In this document: positions 28,555 to 40,178 of the stretch, one piece after another
Numbering within the stretch: position 1 is the first letter of the stretch
Layout: the number at the start of each line of letters is the position of its first letter
Source: Guillardia theta CCMP2712
Lineage: Eukaryota; Cryptophyceae; Pyrenomonadales; Geminigeraceae
NCBI RefSeq assembly: GCF_000315625.1
Contig: NW_005434617.1
Coordinates: 410,645-452,391 of the forward strand
DNA length: 41,747 bases
Reading direction: 5' to 3'
Program-made: the position numbers and the translations under genes
Notes under the pieces: model-generated
The model's input: the letters and a program-made list of their open reading frames with translations, nothing else
Told to the model about the DNA's origin: nothing
The model's database searches: none

Positions 28555-31500
28555 TTAACTAGAATCATGGTCTTCCTGCTCTGCTTGCCCGGCCAGCTCG
28601 AGGAGGTTCAGATCTGTGGAGCCTCCCCTGCCCCCCTCCCCTCCTGCATGAAGGAATTTCGCCAGCCCCTGCACATGCTGCGAGTTGAGGAGAGCAGCGT
28701 CGGCAGGCAGAGCTTACCTGTAGGAGGACAACCACTGGCCGAACTCTCCCGACGATCCCAACCATCTGCGTCGAGCCATCACTCGAGAGCTACCAGGTCT
28801 GCCCACCTACATGTCCAGCTGATGCCGCCATGGGGGCCGACGATATGGAGACTATCACGCTGAGCTCAGTAGGAGAGCAGGAGCAGGAGAGGAAGCGGGA
28901 CGGGGAAAGTGACGATTGAGAGGGGATAGTTGTAGAGGAGGAACAGCAGCAGCAGCACCCGCAGCAGGTGGGGGGGGGGGGGGAAGGGGCAGCAGCAGCA
29001 GCAGACCTCCTGTGGGCGAAACAAGGACATGGGACGACAAGGTTTTCTCGCGCTGCAACAAGATGAGAAGAAGAAGGAGCTGAGAACTTGTTACATGTCA
29101 TACTGCCTTGCCCCCGACGGGTAGAAACATCCTTCCCCAGCTGTAGCGTTACAGTCTGCAACTCTCTTGATGCCAACCTGCCATTCTCTCATACTCAGTA
29201 GACACTTGCCTCCTCCTCCTCGTTCGCCTCTCCTCTCTCCTCCTCTCTCCTCTCTCCTCCACTTGTCCTCCACCTCGCTCCTCCTCTCCTCTCTTCTCCT
29301 CTTCCTCCTCCTCCTCACATCAAGCCCGAACTCCTTCTCCAATGAGTCGCCGTAGACGCGTCGACGCACAGCTCGCCTGCCGACAGGTTTAGGAGGGTCA
29401 AGAGGCGTCTGCGAGGACCTCGAGTAGAAGTGATCGATGGCTGAGGCTAGCGGGAGGTTGGCGGGGGACCTGAAGCGTCTTCAGCGACCGATGGGAGGGG
29501 AGGGATAGCTGACGGCTCGAAGGGAGGAACCATGCTGCCCTCCACTTGCGGGAAGACGTCGGGGATCGTTTCCTAGGTCGAGCTGGCGTCAGGGGCGAGG
29601 GAGAGGCAGGTTTCTCAGCTGCTGTGTCACCTGCCAGCGGCTCAAAGCATCTTCCCTGGTCAACAGCAGACTCACAACGTCTTCAGACCTGCGCTGCAAC
29701 ATCAGCGCCACGTGTCTACAACGAGCTCATGCTCGGATAAAGCACCATCTGTTCCCCCATACCCCTCTAATTCCTGCTCCATGCTCGCATGTCTCTCTGC
29801 TATGTGTTCTACCTCTCCCCCTTCCCCCTCTCCTCCCGTTTTGTCATCGTTCTGCTCTTTTTGCTTCCTAGAAGCCTCTCCACATCTGATCTGATCTCAT
29901 CTCATCTCATCGCATCGCATCTCGTCTCATCTCGTTCTCTCATCTTCCACGCTTCTCTTCTTCACCTTCCCGACGCGACCAGACCGAGGTACAAGATGTT
30001 GTACTTGGTCTGCAGCACTTGCTGAAGCACTCCGATCTGAAGGTTGCACCTGCAGCACGTGAGAGGAGACGAGGAGGAAGAGGAGACAGGCACGGGTCTG
30101 AGGTCGTGCAGTTCTTGACGTAAGACTGGAAGCTGAACGCGTCTACTCGGACTGTTTGCGGGAAGATTGTGACGAGACCAGTCGCTGCTTCGACCTGCCA
30201 GTAACCTCAGACGAGGAGACGGAGAAGGAAGGGAGGACGGGAGCGATGCGAGTACCGTTGCGCTGGTCAGCAGGGCGTCAAAGCGAAGCTGTGGCATGGT
30301 GATGTTCCAGAAGAGGTCGGCTCGAAGAGTTGGAGTCTCAGCAGAGACGGCATTGTTCTCCTGCTCGCGCGCTCATCTTCCAGCATTCTTCATCCTCACT
30401 CACCATCGCAGACCCGAGCAGCCCGTCAGAGGACGTCACCACAGCTCCCAGCACCGAGCAGGTGCCCCCGCTGCAGTCTTGAGCCATGGCGGTCACGAGG
30501 GTCTGATCCACCCACATGTCCCTCCCGTTGGCTTGAGGCTCATCAGCAGCAGGTCGCAGGAGGCGACGCGTTACATTTGTTGGCGGCAAACTGCTCGAAG
30601 AAGCACAACTCGTAGGCGCAGGCGGACGATGACCTGCGATGAGCGTCAGGCATGGGGGGGCTCGCGTGCGAGTCACTTGGACGCGAGCTTCCTCTGCTGG
30701 CAGCACTGCATGTCTGCCGTGAACGCGTCGAGGCCCTGGCTCATCCGGTACTCGATGCCTGCGAGGGACGTCAGGCGCTCGACCGGAGGAGGAGCAAGAG
30801 GCGTCACAGCATTCAATGTCGGCTGCCAGCTGCGACTCGCCGTTGAGTTGCCGTCTGAAGGAGATGCAGCAAGACATGAAGGCGCTCTCGTAGCCCTAGT
30901 TGACATGCTCACTAGACCTCTCAGCCATCGAGCTCGTTACATTCGCCGGAGATGCCCCGAAGAGAATATTTGTACATAAACTCGTGCAGTTTGGCAGCAT
31001 GTTGCAGACAGTCATGCAGTCAGGGAACTTGGTTGCCTGCCTCATTGTGAGCACAACACAACAGCAGTCGTGCCAGACCGTAGAGCACTCTGGAGGATTG
31101 AAGTTGGGATCTTCACAGATAGTGCAAGCTCTGTCAGGCTCGCGTCAACCGCAAGATAGACGAGGGTAGCGAGCACTTGTTGCCGTTTGCCTGGGGAGCG
31201 ATGTTGAATGCTGTGCAACCCGCGCCGTACTGCTGGAAGACCTGAGGAGGATGCTCAATATCAGCACGAGCACAGGCAGCTACCAGACTTGGAAGGACTG
31301 ATCCAGCATCGAGTAGATTCTTGTTGCTATGGCCGAAGGAAACAGTGAGGGCCTGGGATATGGTTGCGTGAGAGCTGGAGGTAGCAGATGGTAGAGTCTC
31401 ATACACATGGTTGCATCTGTATTCGCATGTCTGCGAGACGGAGTTCCAAGAGCAGGCACGAGTGAACGTCTGGGAGGAGTGAGAGGAGGCAAGAGAAGGA

Positions 31501-31874
31501 GCAAGTGTCGTCACAGTGGAGTAGATCGCAGCGAGGTCGGCAAAGGAGGAGATGGTTCGGCCTGCAGGGTTCAGTGTCACATGCTCGAGCAGCACACGAG
31601 CAGCCAACTACCGCTGATCATCTGACTTGCGTCCGTAGAGGGCGAGGCGCACGCGGCAGCAGTTGCGAACACGTCACATTGAGCCTGCACAATATCAATG
31701 GGAGGAGGGACATGCGGGAAGGTAGTCTGCCTGTCCAGCATTGAGCTGCTGTATGCTGATGCCTTGACACCAGGGCAGGAGAGACGAGAACAAGGCCGAG
31801 AAGAGGAGGAAACGTACACCAGAGCGCTCGCTCCCTTGCTCCTCCTTCTTTCCTCGCTCCCGCAATGATTTCAT
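28555..31874 (-). CDS. Cysteine-rich secreted protein (multi-exon, partly resolved)
   Basis: The start is the ATG at 31874, which gives a basic leader and a hydrophobic core (VRFLLFSALFSSLLPWCQG), a likely signal peptide. Many short exons join in phase downstream: NGNKACTICEDPNFNPPECS across the 46-nt intron 31131-31176, then FPDCMTVCNMLPNCTSLCTN. LAADIECCDASCSSS, YRMSQGLDAFTADMQCCQQR and ACAYELCFFEQFAANK follow, then QTLVTAMAQDCSGGTCSVLG, RADLFWNITMPQLRFDALLT and FSFQSYVKNCTTSDPCNLQI. A Pro/Arg-rich linker leads to VADCNATAGEGCFYPSG, RDSLHIVGPHGGISWTC and a tail NLLELAGQAEQEDHDSS. Paired and triple Cys and Asn-x-Ser/Thr sites fit an extracellular, disulphide-bonded protein. No membrane anchor was seen. 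The exons near the signal peptide, and those between about 28740 and 28860, are uncertain. The family is not recognised. The stop is 20 bp from the DnaJ stop. Confidence 0.55.
29885..29938. repeat. CATCT/CATCG microsatellite
   Basis: Short pentamer repeat (tctgatctcatctcatctcatcgcatcgc...) inside what I read as a long intron of the cysteine-rich gene. Confidence 0.85.
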
Positions 31875-32793
31875 CCTTGCTTGCTTGAAGCAACCATCGC
31901 CTCCTTGCAGGCCCCTCCTCCTTCTCACTCTCTCCGCCTCCAACGGTCTCTTCGATCTCACACCCTTGCCTCTACCCTCTCTCGTCACCTGTACATGTCC
32001 TGCTCATTGCTCTGTACATCCAATGCACCACAATCGAAGCTGCCAGGTTAGCTGCCGAACTTGTCGGGCCTTCATGCGTGGGGTAGGCATGTCATCAACG
32101 CTGGTGGGCAACCTTTACTCTCCTCTTAATTCTTCGTTTTCTTCCCTCTGCTCTTCTTCATTCTGTTTTTTGACTCCTTCCCTTTCCCTCTCCCACCCTC
32201 ATCAGATCCTTCCAACTTCACTCGCGTTGCTCCGCTTCTGATCTTCCCTGTCCTGACTCGTCCTCCTCTATGCATCTCTTCCGTCCTTGAACACTCCTCT
32301 CTTGTCCTCCCCGATCCTCCTCGCTGCTCGCAAGCTCCTCGACCTCTTCATCCTTCAACCGCTTCCTCGTCCACCTGTAGCTACTGGATAGCAACACAAA
32401 TGTTTTTAATTATAGTATTATTGTCTTTACTCATCAACACTTTCAGTACAAATCTTATGGGCACAAAGATTTGTACATGGTACAAAGTCACTTTTAAAAT
32501 GAAATCATCAAGTCTGCCTAGTGAAGGGTCTAATAATTATTGAAAGACAGCAAAATGTCACTTAAGTCGTACGAGCGATTCATTAGTTGGGCAGCAGTGC
32601 GGAAAGCAGAAGACTTTGTCGAGAGTGAAGAAGGAGGGGTACCGTTCATAGCATTGAAAGGGGATGGATGAGGGGTGGTCGAACAAGCCGTTGAGGGAAA
32701 TGATGGTGGTACAGCGAAATGAGAGGGAAGGAGTTGAGTGAGGGCAGTCCTAGCTGAGATTCTTCACATTGCTAGTGATTCGATAGCGTCAAC
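31875..32793. other. Intergenic region
   Basis: Lies between the divergent cysteine-rich gene and the BTB gene. It is pyrimidine-rich at 31900-32380, with an AT-rich patch at 32395-32560 that includes direct tttgtaca-type repeats. No gene was recognised. Confidence 0.35.
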
Positions 32794-33507
32794 ATGGCCG
32801 AACAAGACATGGTTCACTTCAAAGTAGGAGGAGAACGATTCCAGATCAGCAGAGACTATCTCTTGTACGATCAGGAAAGCATACTGTTCAAGATGGTAGA
32901 TGGAACATGGAACACGCTGAGGGACGAGGATGGATGCATTATCATCGACCGAGATCCGATTAGATTCCGCGTCCTCACCAATTTCCTGCGAACGAGAGAA
33001 CTTGTTCTCGACTACGGCGTCACTGCATCCGGCATTCTCCAAGAGGCTAGCTTCTTCCAGCTGGAAGAACTTTCCCGCGCAGCTGCGGCCAAAGCAGATG
33101 AAAGCGACGAGCTTCGCCTTCTTACCTTGTATGTGGACGAAAGGAGGGGGAAGCTCCTCTGCCGCAGAGGAGAAGGAGAGGAGAAGATCCCCTCCAAAGC
33201 TGGCCTGACCATCTCCTTGTTCCGGGAAGCCCTCGTCCTTGTCTCACTGCATCTCGGCAAGGTTTCAGGCTTCAGCGTCAGCATCGCCTGCGGGTCTGAT
33301 GGCAAGGAGGAGGAGAGACCTGCTGTGTGGAAGACAGAGGACAGCAGGAAGCAATCCGCCATGTTTCGGCTGAGTGCAGGAGAGCATTCCATCCGGCTCA
33401 ACTTCACAGCCCGGGGATCGGGTGCCTTCAACGAAGTGAGTGAGGAGACAGTGAGGATATCCGACCTTAGACCACATGGCAGATTGCGAGCGTGTACGGA
33501 CCTCTGA
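32794..33507 (+). CDS. BTB/T1 (KCTD-like) domain protein
   Basis: Intronless ORF of 237 codons. Residues about 7-95 form a K+ channel tetramerisation-type BTB domain: VHFKVGGERFQISRDYL, then ESILFKMV, DEDGCIIIDRDPIRFRVLTN and FLRTREL. This is the same order as in KCTD proteins. The rest, about 140 residues, is a charged region followed by a beta-rich-looking part (LVLVSLHLGKVSGFSVSIAC, MFRLSAGEHSIRLNFTA) that I cannot name. KCTD-type proteins commonly oligomerise and some act as cullin-3 substrate adaptors; no channel pore is present here. The ATG at 32794 gives the domain at the very N-terminus. Confidence 0.85.
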   Translation: MAEQDMVHFKVGGERFQISRDYLLYDQESILFKMVDGTWNTLRDEDGCIIIDRDPIRFRVLTNFLRTRELVLDYGVTASGILQEASFFQLEELSRAAAAKADESDELRLLTLYVDERRGKLLCRRGEGEEKIPSKAGLTISLFREALVLVSLHLGKVSGFSVSIACGSDGKEEERPAVWKTEDSRKQSAMFRLSAGEHSIRLNFTARGSGAFNEVSEETVRISDLRPHGRLRACTDL

Positions 33508-33942
33508 GACTTGAAGTGTGGAGGAAGAAGAACCTCTCCCTATGCTCGCTGCCATGTAACGTACCAGCAGGTATCCGAGCGTCAAGTACGAATGGATAGA
33601 AGGTTGGCATGACAGCATCACCCCCGAGAAAGTCGACAAGGTCAAGACTGATCTGCTTCACTCTTGTCGTGGCTGAAACGATGACTCTCAGTGGAGAGCG
33701 AAGGTGCAGGACAACAGCATGCTAGCTGACTCGCGAGAGATCGGTGAGCCGCCTCTTGCCAGCCCAATGACCATGACACGCTTTACAGCTGCAGCCATGA
33801 GTGCGATCCTTCAGTCATGTCAGGGCGAGTGACTCAACTCAGCTGCTGGAGCCTGCAATGAGTCAACAAGAGGAGAGATGAACTGAGAGATATGGCATGC
33901 CCCTGTTCATTGTGTAAACTTTCCTTGCTCTAGCGACGCTCC
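33508..33942. other. Intergenic region between BTB and importin beta genes
   Basis: The two genes converge here. No further gene was recognised. Confidence 0.35.
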
Positions 33943-36900
33943 CTACAAATATTTTCGGGCCCACATGGTCAGATCCTTGGTTTCCTTATCGTCAGAATCG
34001 CTAGCCTGTGTAAAAGTTACAATTGAGAAAGACACCATCAAGACAGGCTCACCTGCTTCAAAACTTCCATGATCGCTTGTGAGTTCAAGTGAGGCTTGAT
34101 CCTCTCCTGATATGTTTCTCCCAAATCCCCGAGCAGACCAACTGCCTTCTTCAATGTCTCTTCCGTACTATTATTCACATTTGACATCGACTCTATCAGC
34201 ACAAGGCAGCCCTCCTTGAGAGCAACAGGAGTAAAGAATGCCTCGACCGCGCGGGCTGTTCCATCCTTCTCTGCCTGTTTCAATCCGTGCAAGATACCCA
34301 CATACCCATCGAAAACACCTTCTGTCAGGGCAGTCAAATAATTCCTCATGTCCTCGTCCTCTCCAGCTGCCAGGTCATTCTGAAGCTTCAAACATGTCTG
34401 GCAAGCTGCCTGCAAAGCCCTGAACCAGTACTGTAGGTACTTCTCCATATCCTTAGTGATTGCCATCGCAATATCTCCAAAGCTAGAGCAAATTGCAGGC
34501 TTGATGTAATCGTGAACCTGAACGTAATCCGCATCAACTTCCGCTCGATGGAACACAGTCAGAAGCGCCTCCACAAGAGGATCACAATACTGAGTTACAT
34601 TCCCCTCCAGGCATCGTGCTAAGTCAGATACAGTTGTCACTGCGAGGACACAGAGAGGAGCGTCATGACAGGCATGAACGCAACTGACCAAGATGGGACC
34701 AAACGAAGCCATGTACCTCTGGAAGCCCTGCTCGAGTACATTCAACACCGTATCCACTGCTAACAATGCTTCCTGAGCCGCCATTGTATTCTGTGAGCTA
34801 AAAACTTGGAGGAAGAGAGTCATTAGCTTGTCTGCCAAGGAAAGGCCACTGGCATCAGCCACCATGAGCACGTCAGTCTTGCCACTCATGTTGCCAATGC
34901 ACGTCTGAATGGCACCGCAGAAGAAGCTCTGCCACTCACTTCGAGTATTGTTGTCATCCGCGTTCAGCACCTGCATGGTGAAGGTTTGATTCAACCTTTC
35001 ACCAAGCATAGGGAGGAGCACAGGGACAATGAACGATTCGACAACTGGTGTCGCACCAGGGCACTTGCTCGGATTTGCTGTTGCTATCAACGCATTCAGA
35101 GCCTCGTATGCCGTTGCTCTCAGATTATCTTCAGAGGCATCCTGACGGTCTCCAGTAGCAATCAAGCATTCCACAGTGGACACGAACACGTTACTGAGCG
35201 GAAATTGGTTCAAAGCTGTGGGCAAATCCTCCAAGAATGCAACAAGGTTCGAAGAAATATGGTGGATGCACCAGCAGAGATGATTGGCTGTCTTAGGCTC
35301 GGCACCTGGAATCACCATGCAAATCTGAGGAACAAGCTGCTCAAGATGGTCCTTGATGAAATTGAAGTTCATTTCACAGACTCTCATCAGAGTCCATGCT
35401 GACGAGTTCTTGATGAGCAACTGCTCAGTATCCTGGCTGTCCTTCTTCAAATAGGCAAGAACGTTATCAAGCATCTGTGTGGCATTCATCGCTTGAGTCA
35501 GCAGCTGGTCGTCTGGTCCATCCATGATGCACCCAAAGGCCACGATGGCTGCTTCACAAAGTCTCCAGTTAGATTCTCTGACATGTTGGCCGACCCATGG
35601 CACAACTTTCTCAACAACTTCATCTCTGATAACTTGAGAGATGGAAGCCAAGCAGAACGCTGCTTCTGTCGACTTGTTGAACGACTCGTCATCTTGACCT
35701 TCTTCTTGCTGTGCCATGGCAGTGAGCAAGACTGGAATCAAGTATTGAGCAGCACCCTTGACAAAATTGTTGCATCCAGATTCACCATCCAACAGGCGAT
35801 CATACTCAACATCGCAGATTTGAATCCAGAAGGCGATGGCCTGCCTCGCCACTGCATCTGGCTGAGTTGAAATGGCGCTGATTGTCAACTCCAAGAGAGC
35901 TTGCATGTACTGCAAAAGCCTGTCGTAATACAACTCTGCAATGCGGCCAAGACACTGGAAAGCGTTCTCTCGGACCTAAGACGGCCTCAGCGATCTAAGA
36001 AAACATGAGTGCCATGTTTACCTGCTCACTGGCCTGAGTGGTGCAAGCCTCGCAAATGACTTGCATGATGTAATTACGTTCAGCATCGACCTGGATAATT
36101 TATCAAACTGACTGTGGACGTCTTTCAGCATTAGGAAGTGATGCCTGAAAGTTGCGGTCTGCAAACTCGAGGGCATTGGCAAGTGCTTGGGTTGCAGCGA
36201 TCTTAATGTTCAGATCCTGCTCTTCCGTGCGCATTCCTGCTACGACCTGGAAAGGAGTCACCATAATTGCAAGCTTCGAATATCAGTCCTTTGACACACC
36301 GCAGTCAAGATATCATTAGACTTGCTGTGAAGACAATCCGTTTCGAGCTGTGCAATCTCTTCGCAGATGTAACCGATGGTGTGTAGAGCAGCTTCTTTCT
36401 TAGCAACCCCTAGCAGAGCGACTGAGTGAATTGGCAGCGAAGTGTCAAGAGAATACCCGAAGGATTAGCTTCCGGTTTTACAACAAACGACAAGAGAGCT
36501 TGAACCAAGTCTTCCCATTGTTGCTGAACATCAAATACGGCACGTCAGAAACTCATCGTACCTGAAAACTGTCACGAATTCATAAGGTTCTTACCTTGGG
36601 CAATTCAATGGTTGCAATTTTGGAAATGACTTGAGCTGAAGCCAAACGAACATCCTTTTGAGTGGATCCAAGAGCGTTCACACTGTTCAGCAGATTAAAC
36701 GGTAGAGGAGAATGTAAAGGTAGCTACCTGTTGGCTTTCACTTTATTCCTGATCTCTGGATTGAGGGACATCCAATCGTTTGCCAACTTCACCGCCTTTG
36801 ACGCAGAGTGAGGATCAAACTCGAAGAAAACATGAGGAAAACTAAACCTGCTGGTGCTCTTTCGAAGTCATGTAGTTCTTGAGCAAGATACCAGCCAACG

Positions 36901-37182
36901 CTCGTCCTTGCGCAGAAGGAGAGCTCTCATCAGCAAGCTCTTGACTCAGGAGGCTGATGCAAATGTCAGAGTTCGAGGCATGAGCTCTCAGTGCATCATA
37001 CAAAAGGTGATTCGCTGGGTCAGTTTCGAACGATTGCTTGAGCTGAGCCTCAGCAGCATTTCGAACAGTGGCGTCTGCGTTCAAGGTCTCAGTCAGAGGT
37101 GTCTTGTTGCCATGATACGCAACATCCACATACCTGGATTTGTTGTCGCGATCAAGGCTTGTCGGATTGTTGTTGCGTCCAT
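33943..37182 (-). CDS. KPNB1: Importin subunit beta-1 (karyopherin beta)
   Basis: About eleven exons on the minus strand encode roughly 860 residues of HEAT repeats. Exon 1 is 37182-37134 (MDATTIRQALIATTNP) and exon 2 is 37074-36848, with the importin N-terminal signature DATVRNAAEAQLKQSF. Several short exons lie between 36835 and 35950, including ALHTIGYICEEIAQLETDCL. The largest exon is about 35975-34050 and includes AFWIQICDVEYDRL, WRLCEAAIVAFGCIMDGPDD and HDYIKPAICSSFGDIAMAI. These match importin beta-1 blocks such as AFGCILEGPE and SVFGDIALAI. The last exon (ASDSDDKETKDLTMWARKYL) ends at the TAG at 33943. Importin beta carries importin alpha/NLS cargo through the nuclear pore and is released by Ran-GTP. 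The open frame containing 'GNKTPLTETLN' upstream of exon 2 is intronic. Confidence 0.93.
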
Positions 37183-37734
37183 GGTGACGCAACCTTGCCA
37201 AGCATCGTGAGCGAAATTACCAAAGCAGAATCTACATCAATGATGGAAACAAACAACAAGTTCGGTAGTTGGCAGCATTTCAGCGCTAATTCGAATCTCA
37301 GCAAGCAGTCTAAGAGGAAGAGGCAGGAAGGCAGTATCTAGAACAGCATGCGGGCATGGCGGAAAAGACAGTCACTTGGGATCATGACCAGACAAGTCCT
37401 TCATAGTGCGTAAGGATTCACGTGTAATATACAAGAACGAGTCTTTAAAACAAAGTGCATGAAAGTGATTCAGGGAGAAATCCCAGGAAATGAACGAGAA
37501 GGAGGATACAGTGGAAGGAACAGTTGAATCAAAGGATTAAGAGGAGGTGAAAGGATGCTAAAGGGACTAGAGGACCAGAAGAAATAAGCTGTGCAGAAGG
37601 GCGCATGGAAGTGAAGTGAGAAAGATAGAGGAGAAATTGAGAAGAGCGGCAAGCAGAGCAAGGAGGCAGGGCCTGATGCCGAAAACATGGCTGGATGCCA
37701 GCATGAGCAGCAGAGGGCGGGAAGTCTCAGGAGC
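37183..37734. other. Upstream region of the importin beta gene
   Basis: No gene was recognised. The purine-rich plus strand (gaaggaggatacagtggaagg and similar) holds the presumed promoter and 5' UTR of the minus-strand gene. Confidence 0.35.
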
Positions 37735-38470
37735 ACGAGTGGGGGGTGGGGGTGGAGGCACTTGGTCTTTGGTTAGGGAATTGTGGGGTACTCAGATATG
37801 GAAATATGGGTAGTCAATCAAACAAAGGGGTAGTGTGGCAAGGGGGTACTTTTGTCATGGAGCAACGGGTACTTGTTGAAACAGAAGGGGTGAACATTCA
37901 CAGGTGGTGTCGATTACAGTCAAAGAAGGGGGTATGAAGAGGGAAAAGTAGGGTAGGGATTGAAAAAGTGGGGTGTACAGGAAAAAGGGTGGGTACTGAA
38001 CCAAGAAGGTGGGTAGAAAGAAACCGGGTAGTAGTGTTCGGGTGCTGTATGGGGGGGTAGCTCCCTGAAAAGGAAGGGTGCGAATCTGAAACTTGATTTG
38101 AATTTTTCAAGTCTGGAATGCCACCACATTTTTAATGGTCATAAGTACCGGTACTGGTGTCACAAAAATAACTGAAAGGGTTCAGATTTCAAGATGAGGG
38201 GTAGTCGCTCAACAGTGGCGGTGGGACGACCGGATAGGACTTTGGTCATAGCAACCGGTATGAGAAGTGAGCTAGGAATTGATAATAAGCAGGTCCTAGG
38301 AATATGAAATTTGAATTGCGCGCGGAAAGGACAGGTCAGCATGAGACTGAGGACCGGTCCTTTTGTCATCATTTACTTAGGTGGCCGTGGGAGCACTTAG
38401 GGGTAGTTGACTAACCAAAGTACCCCCAGTTTTTACTGGATTGGCAAGGAATGCTAGGGGGTACTAGGAA
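37735..38470. repeat. GGGTA-punctuated G-rich spacer
   Basis: Between 37735 and 38075, about a dozen GGGTA or GGGGTA steps occur with spacings of about 15-35 bp (ggggtactc, gggtagtc, gggggtactt, gggtactgaacc and so on). Sparser examples continue to 38470. The C strand shows the same words at 19590-19990. No coding sense was found. Runs of three or more G at short spacing could form G-quadruplexes. Confidence 0.6.
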
Positions 38471-38526
38471 AAGCGTACCGTCACTTTTCATCATGATGTA
38501 TCTCCAAAAAATGTGCCAAGAAAGTC

Positions 38527-38534
38527 TATAAAAG
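38527..38534 (+). promoter_or_regulatory. TATA box of the RING protein gene
   Basis: tataaaag lies 67 bp upstream of the ATG at 38601, a canonical spacing for a short 5' UTR. It is the only textbook TATA box I found in front of a gene in this window. Confidence 0.7.
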
Positions 38535-38600
38535 GCCGACCTGGGATGTCCCCCATCTACCACGCATTCCTCGCATCACTTCGCACATCGCTCCTCAGAC

Positions 38601-39179
38601 ATGGACAGTGGAAAGGAACGGGTGAAGTGCCCTAATCACATCATGTGCCATAGTGTCAATGAGAAGCTGTATTTCGACTGCCACGGAGGTCGATGCCTTG
38701 ATTGCAACATGACTTATGCGCGCGATTTCATCTTCTTTACGTCGGAAGAGGTCTCAGGGGAGGAATGCCCGGTCTGCCTGGACACTTCAAAGGAAAACTT
38801 TCTTAAATACCCGTGTGGACACTACATCTGTGTTGATTGCTTCTATCCAACGATGAGGATGGACGGTCCAAGAGAAGTGGACTTTGATCCAGAGTTCTTT
38901 TCAAACCAAACAGAGGACATCACGGATGGAATATCTGATGACCTGTTTGAACGCTGGCAGCAGGAAGAACGCCCTGAGTATTATGCTTGGGATCGGGCTG
39001 ACGACAAGTTTCAGCAAACAGAGCAAGAGAGAATGCAACATCACCAACGACTCTTGCGGCGTTGCCCAAAGTGCAGATACAAGGGCCTGCCTGTAGCAGG
39101 AAAAGTTGGTGGCTCTAGGGCCTGTGTTGAATGCCCGTATTCCAATGCAGGGCAGTGGATCGGTATTCTATCCAATTGA
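38601..39179 (+). CDS. RING-type zinc finger protein with long loop
   Basis: Intronless ORF of 192 residues. The likely RING ligands are Cys56-x2-Cys59 (ECPVCL), Cys72-x-His74 (PCGHYIC), Cys77-x2-Cys80 and Cys155-x2-Cys158 (RCPKCRY). That is a C3HC4 pattern with an acidic insert of about 74 residues between the third and fourth pairs. An additional Cys-rich motif (CPNHIMCHSVN, DCHGGRCLDC) precedes it at residues 10-35 and may bind another zinc. RING proteins usually act as E3 ubiquitin ligases; this is inferred only from the fold. It is intronless with a TATA box and a close poly(A) signal, unlike most neighbours, so it could be a retrocopy or a virus-derived gene. Confidence 0.75.
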   Translation: MDSGKERVKCPNHIMCHSVNEKLYFDCHGGRCLDCNMTYARDFIFFTSEEVSGEECPVCLDTSKENFLKYPCGHYICVDCFYPTMRMDGPREVDFDPEFFSNQTEDITDGISDDLFERWQQEERPEYYAWDRADDKFQQTEQERMQHHQRLLRRCPKCRYKGLPVAGKVGGSRACVECPYSNAGQWIGILSN

Positions 39180-39219
39180 AAGCGGCTCTAGGGTCTGCGT
39201 TGCAGTCATCTAGCAACTA

Positions 39220-39225
39220 AATAAA
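39220..39225 (+). terminator. Poly(A) signal AATAAA
   Basis: aataaa lies 41 bp after the RING gene stop codon. The position is suitable for cleavage and polyadenylation of that transcript. Confidence 0.55.
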
Positions 39226-40178
39226 GATTAGGAAAACATGAGCAGATCACATGGAAAATAAAAAAATCAAGTTCATATAAAGGATGCAACAGTACGTCCT
39301 TCTCCCAAATGCCCTCCTTCAGATGGCACACTGTATTCAAACACCTTAAAACAGCATCATCACCAGCACCAGCCGTGACTATCTCAATGTGTTGCTGCTG
39401 TATTGACATAAGCGTTGGTGAAGCGAAGCTCGCCTACTTTCAACTTCCTGAATTCAAAACCTACCATACCGTGGCATCATCCAAAACCTACCATACTGCA
39501 TCATCATTTGTATCTGTGTATACTTGTTCATGCCATTGACTTTTTCAATGTAACTTGAGATGGAAAAATTGTTTGGCAGATTCGCTGCGATGTCGCTTTT
39601 AAAGAGTATCAATATGTTCCATGATCTTGAAACTTGAAAGATGAGAAGATCATCAACCAAATTGAAACCCAGTGGTGGCCCGGGAAACGGCCCTTACGGT
39701 ACCGCCCGGCCCGGGTGACTAGGCCGCTGCCCCCGGGGCCCGGGACTCCGATCAGGATGTAGCCGGCAACTTAAAGGAGGAGGCGGGTAGAAAATTTGAG
39801 CCAGTGCACTGGGAAGCGCCCCATGCGGAGGATGGGAGTGGAGGGAAGGGAGAAGGAGGGAGAGGGGGAAGGGGAGGGGTGAAGGAAGGGGATAAAGAGG
39901 AGGAGAGAGGGACGATACAGACACGAGAGGGAGGGAAAGAAGATGAGAAGGAAAGGGAGGAAATTGAAGAGGGAGAAACAATTGAAGGGTGGTGAAGGGA
40001 GAGGATAGGATCGGATGATGGTGTCTGACGTGTCAGTTGCGTCCTCTGACCCCTGATTTTTCAATCGGGCAGCCATAGAGTCATCATCTCATGGCTTGCT
40101 GAAAGATGTTGTTGGTGAGGATAAAACCTTTCACTCAGTGATTTCCATGACTGCAAATGGTACCAGCTCTCTGCTACG
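39226..40178. other. Intergenic region with a GC-rich patch and a purine tract
   Basis: Contains a 15-bp near-repeat (caaaacctaccatac / caaaacctaccatac, about 39456 and 39482), the GC palindromic patch at 39670-39755 (ggcccgggaaacggcc...), and a purine-rich plus strand from about 39825 to 40000. No gene was recognised. Confidence 0.45.
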
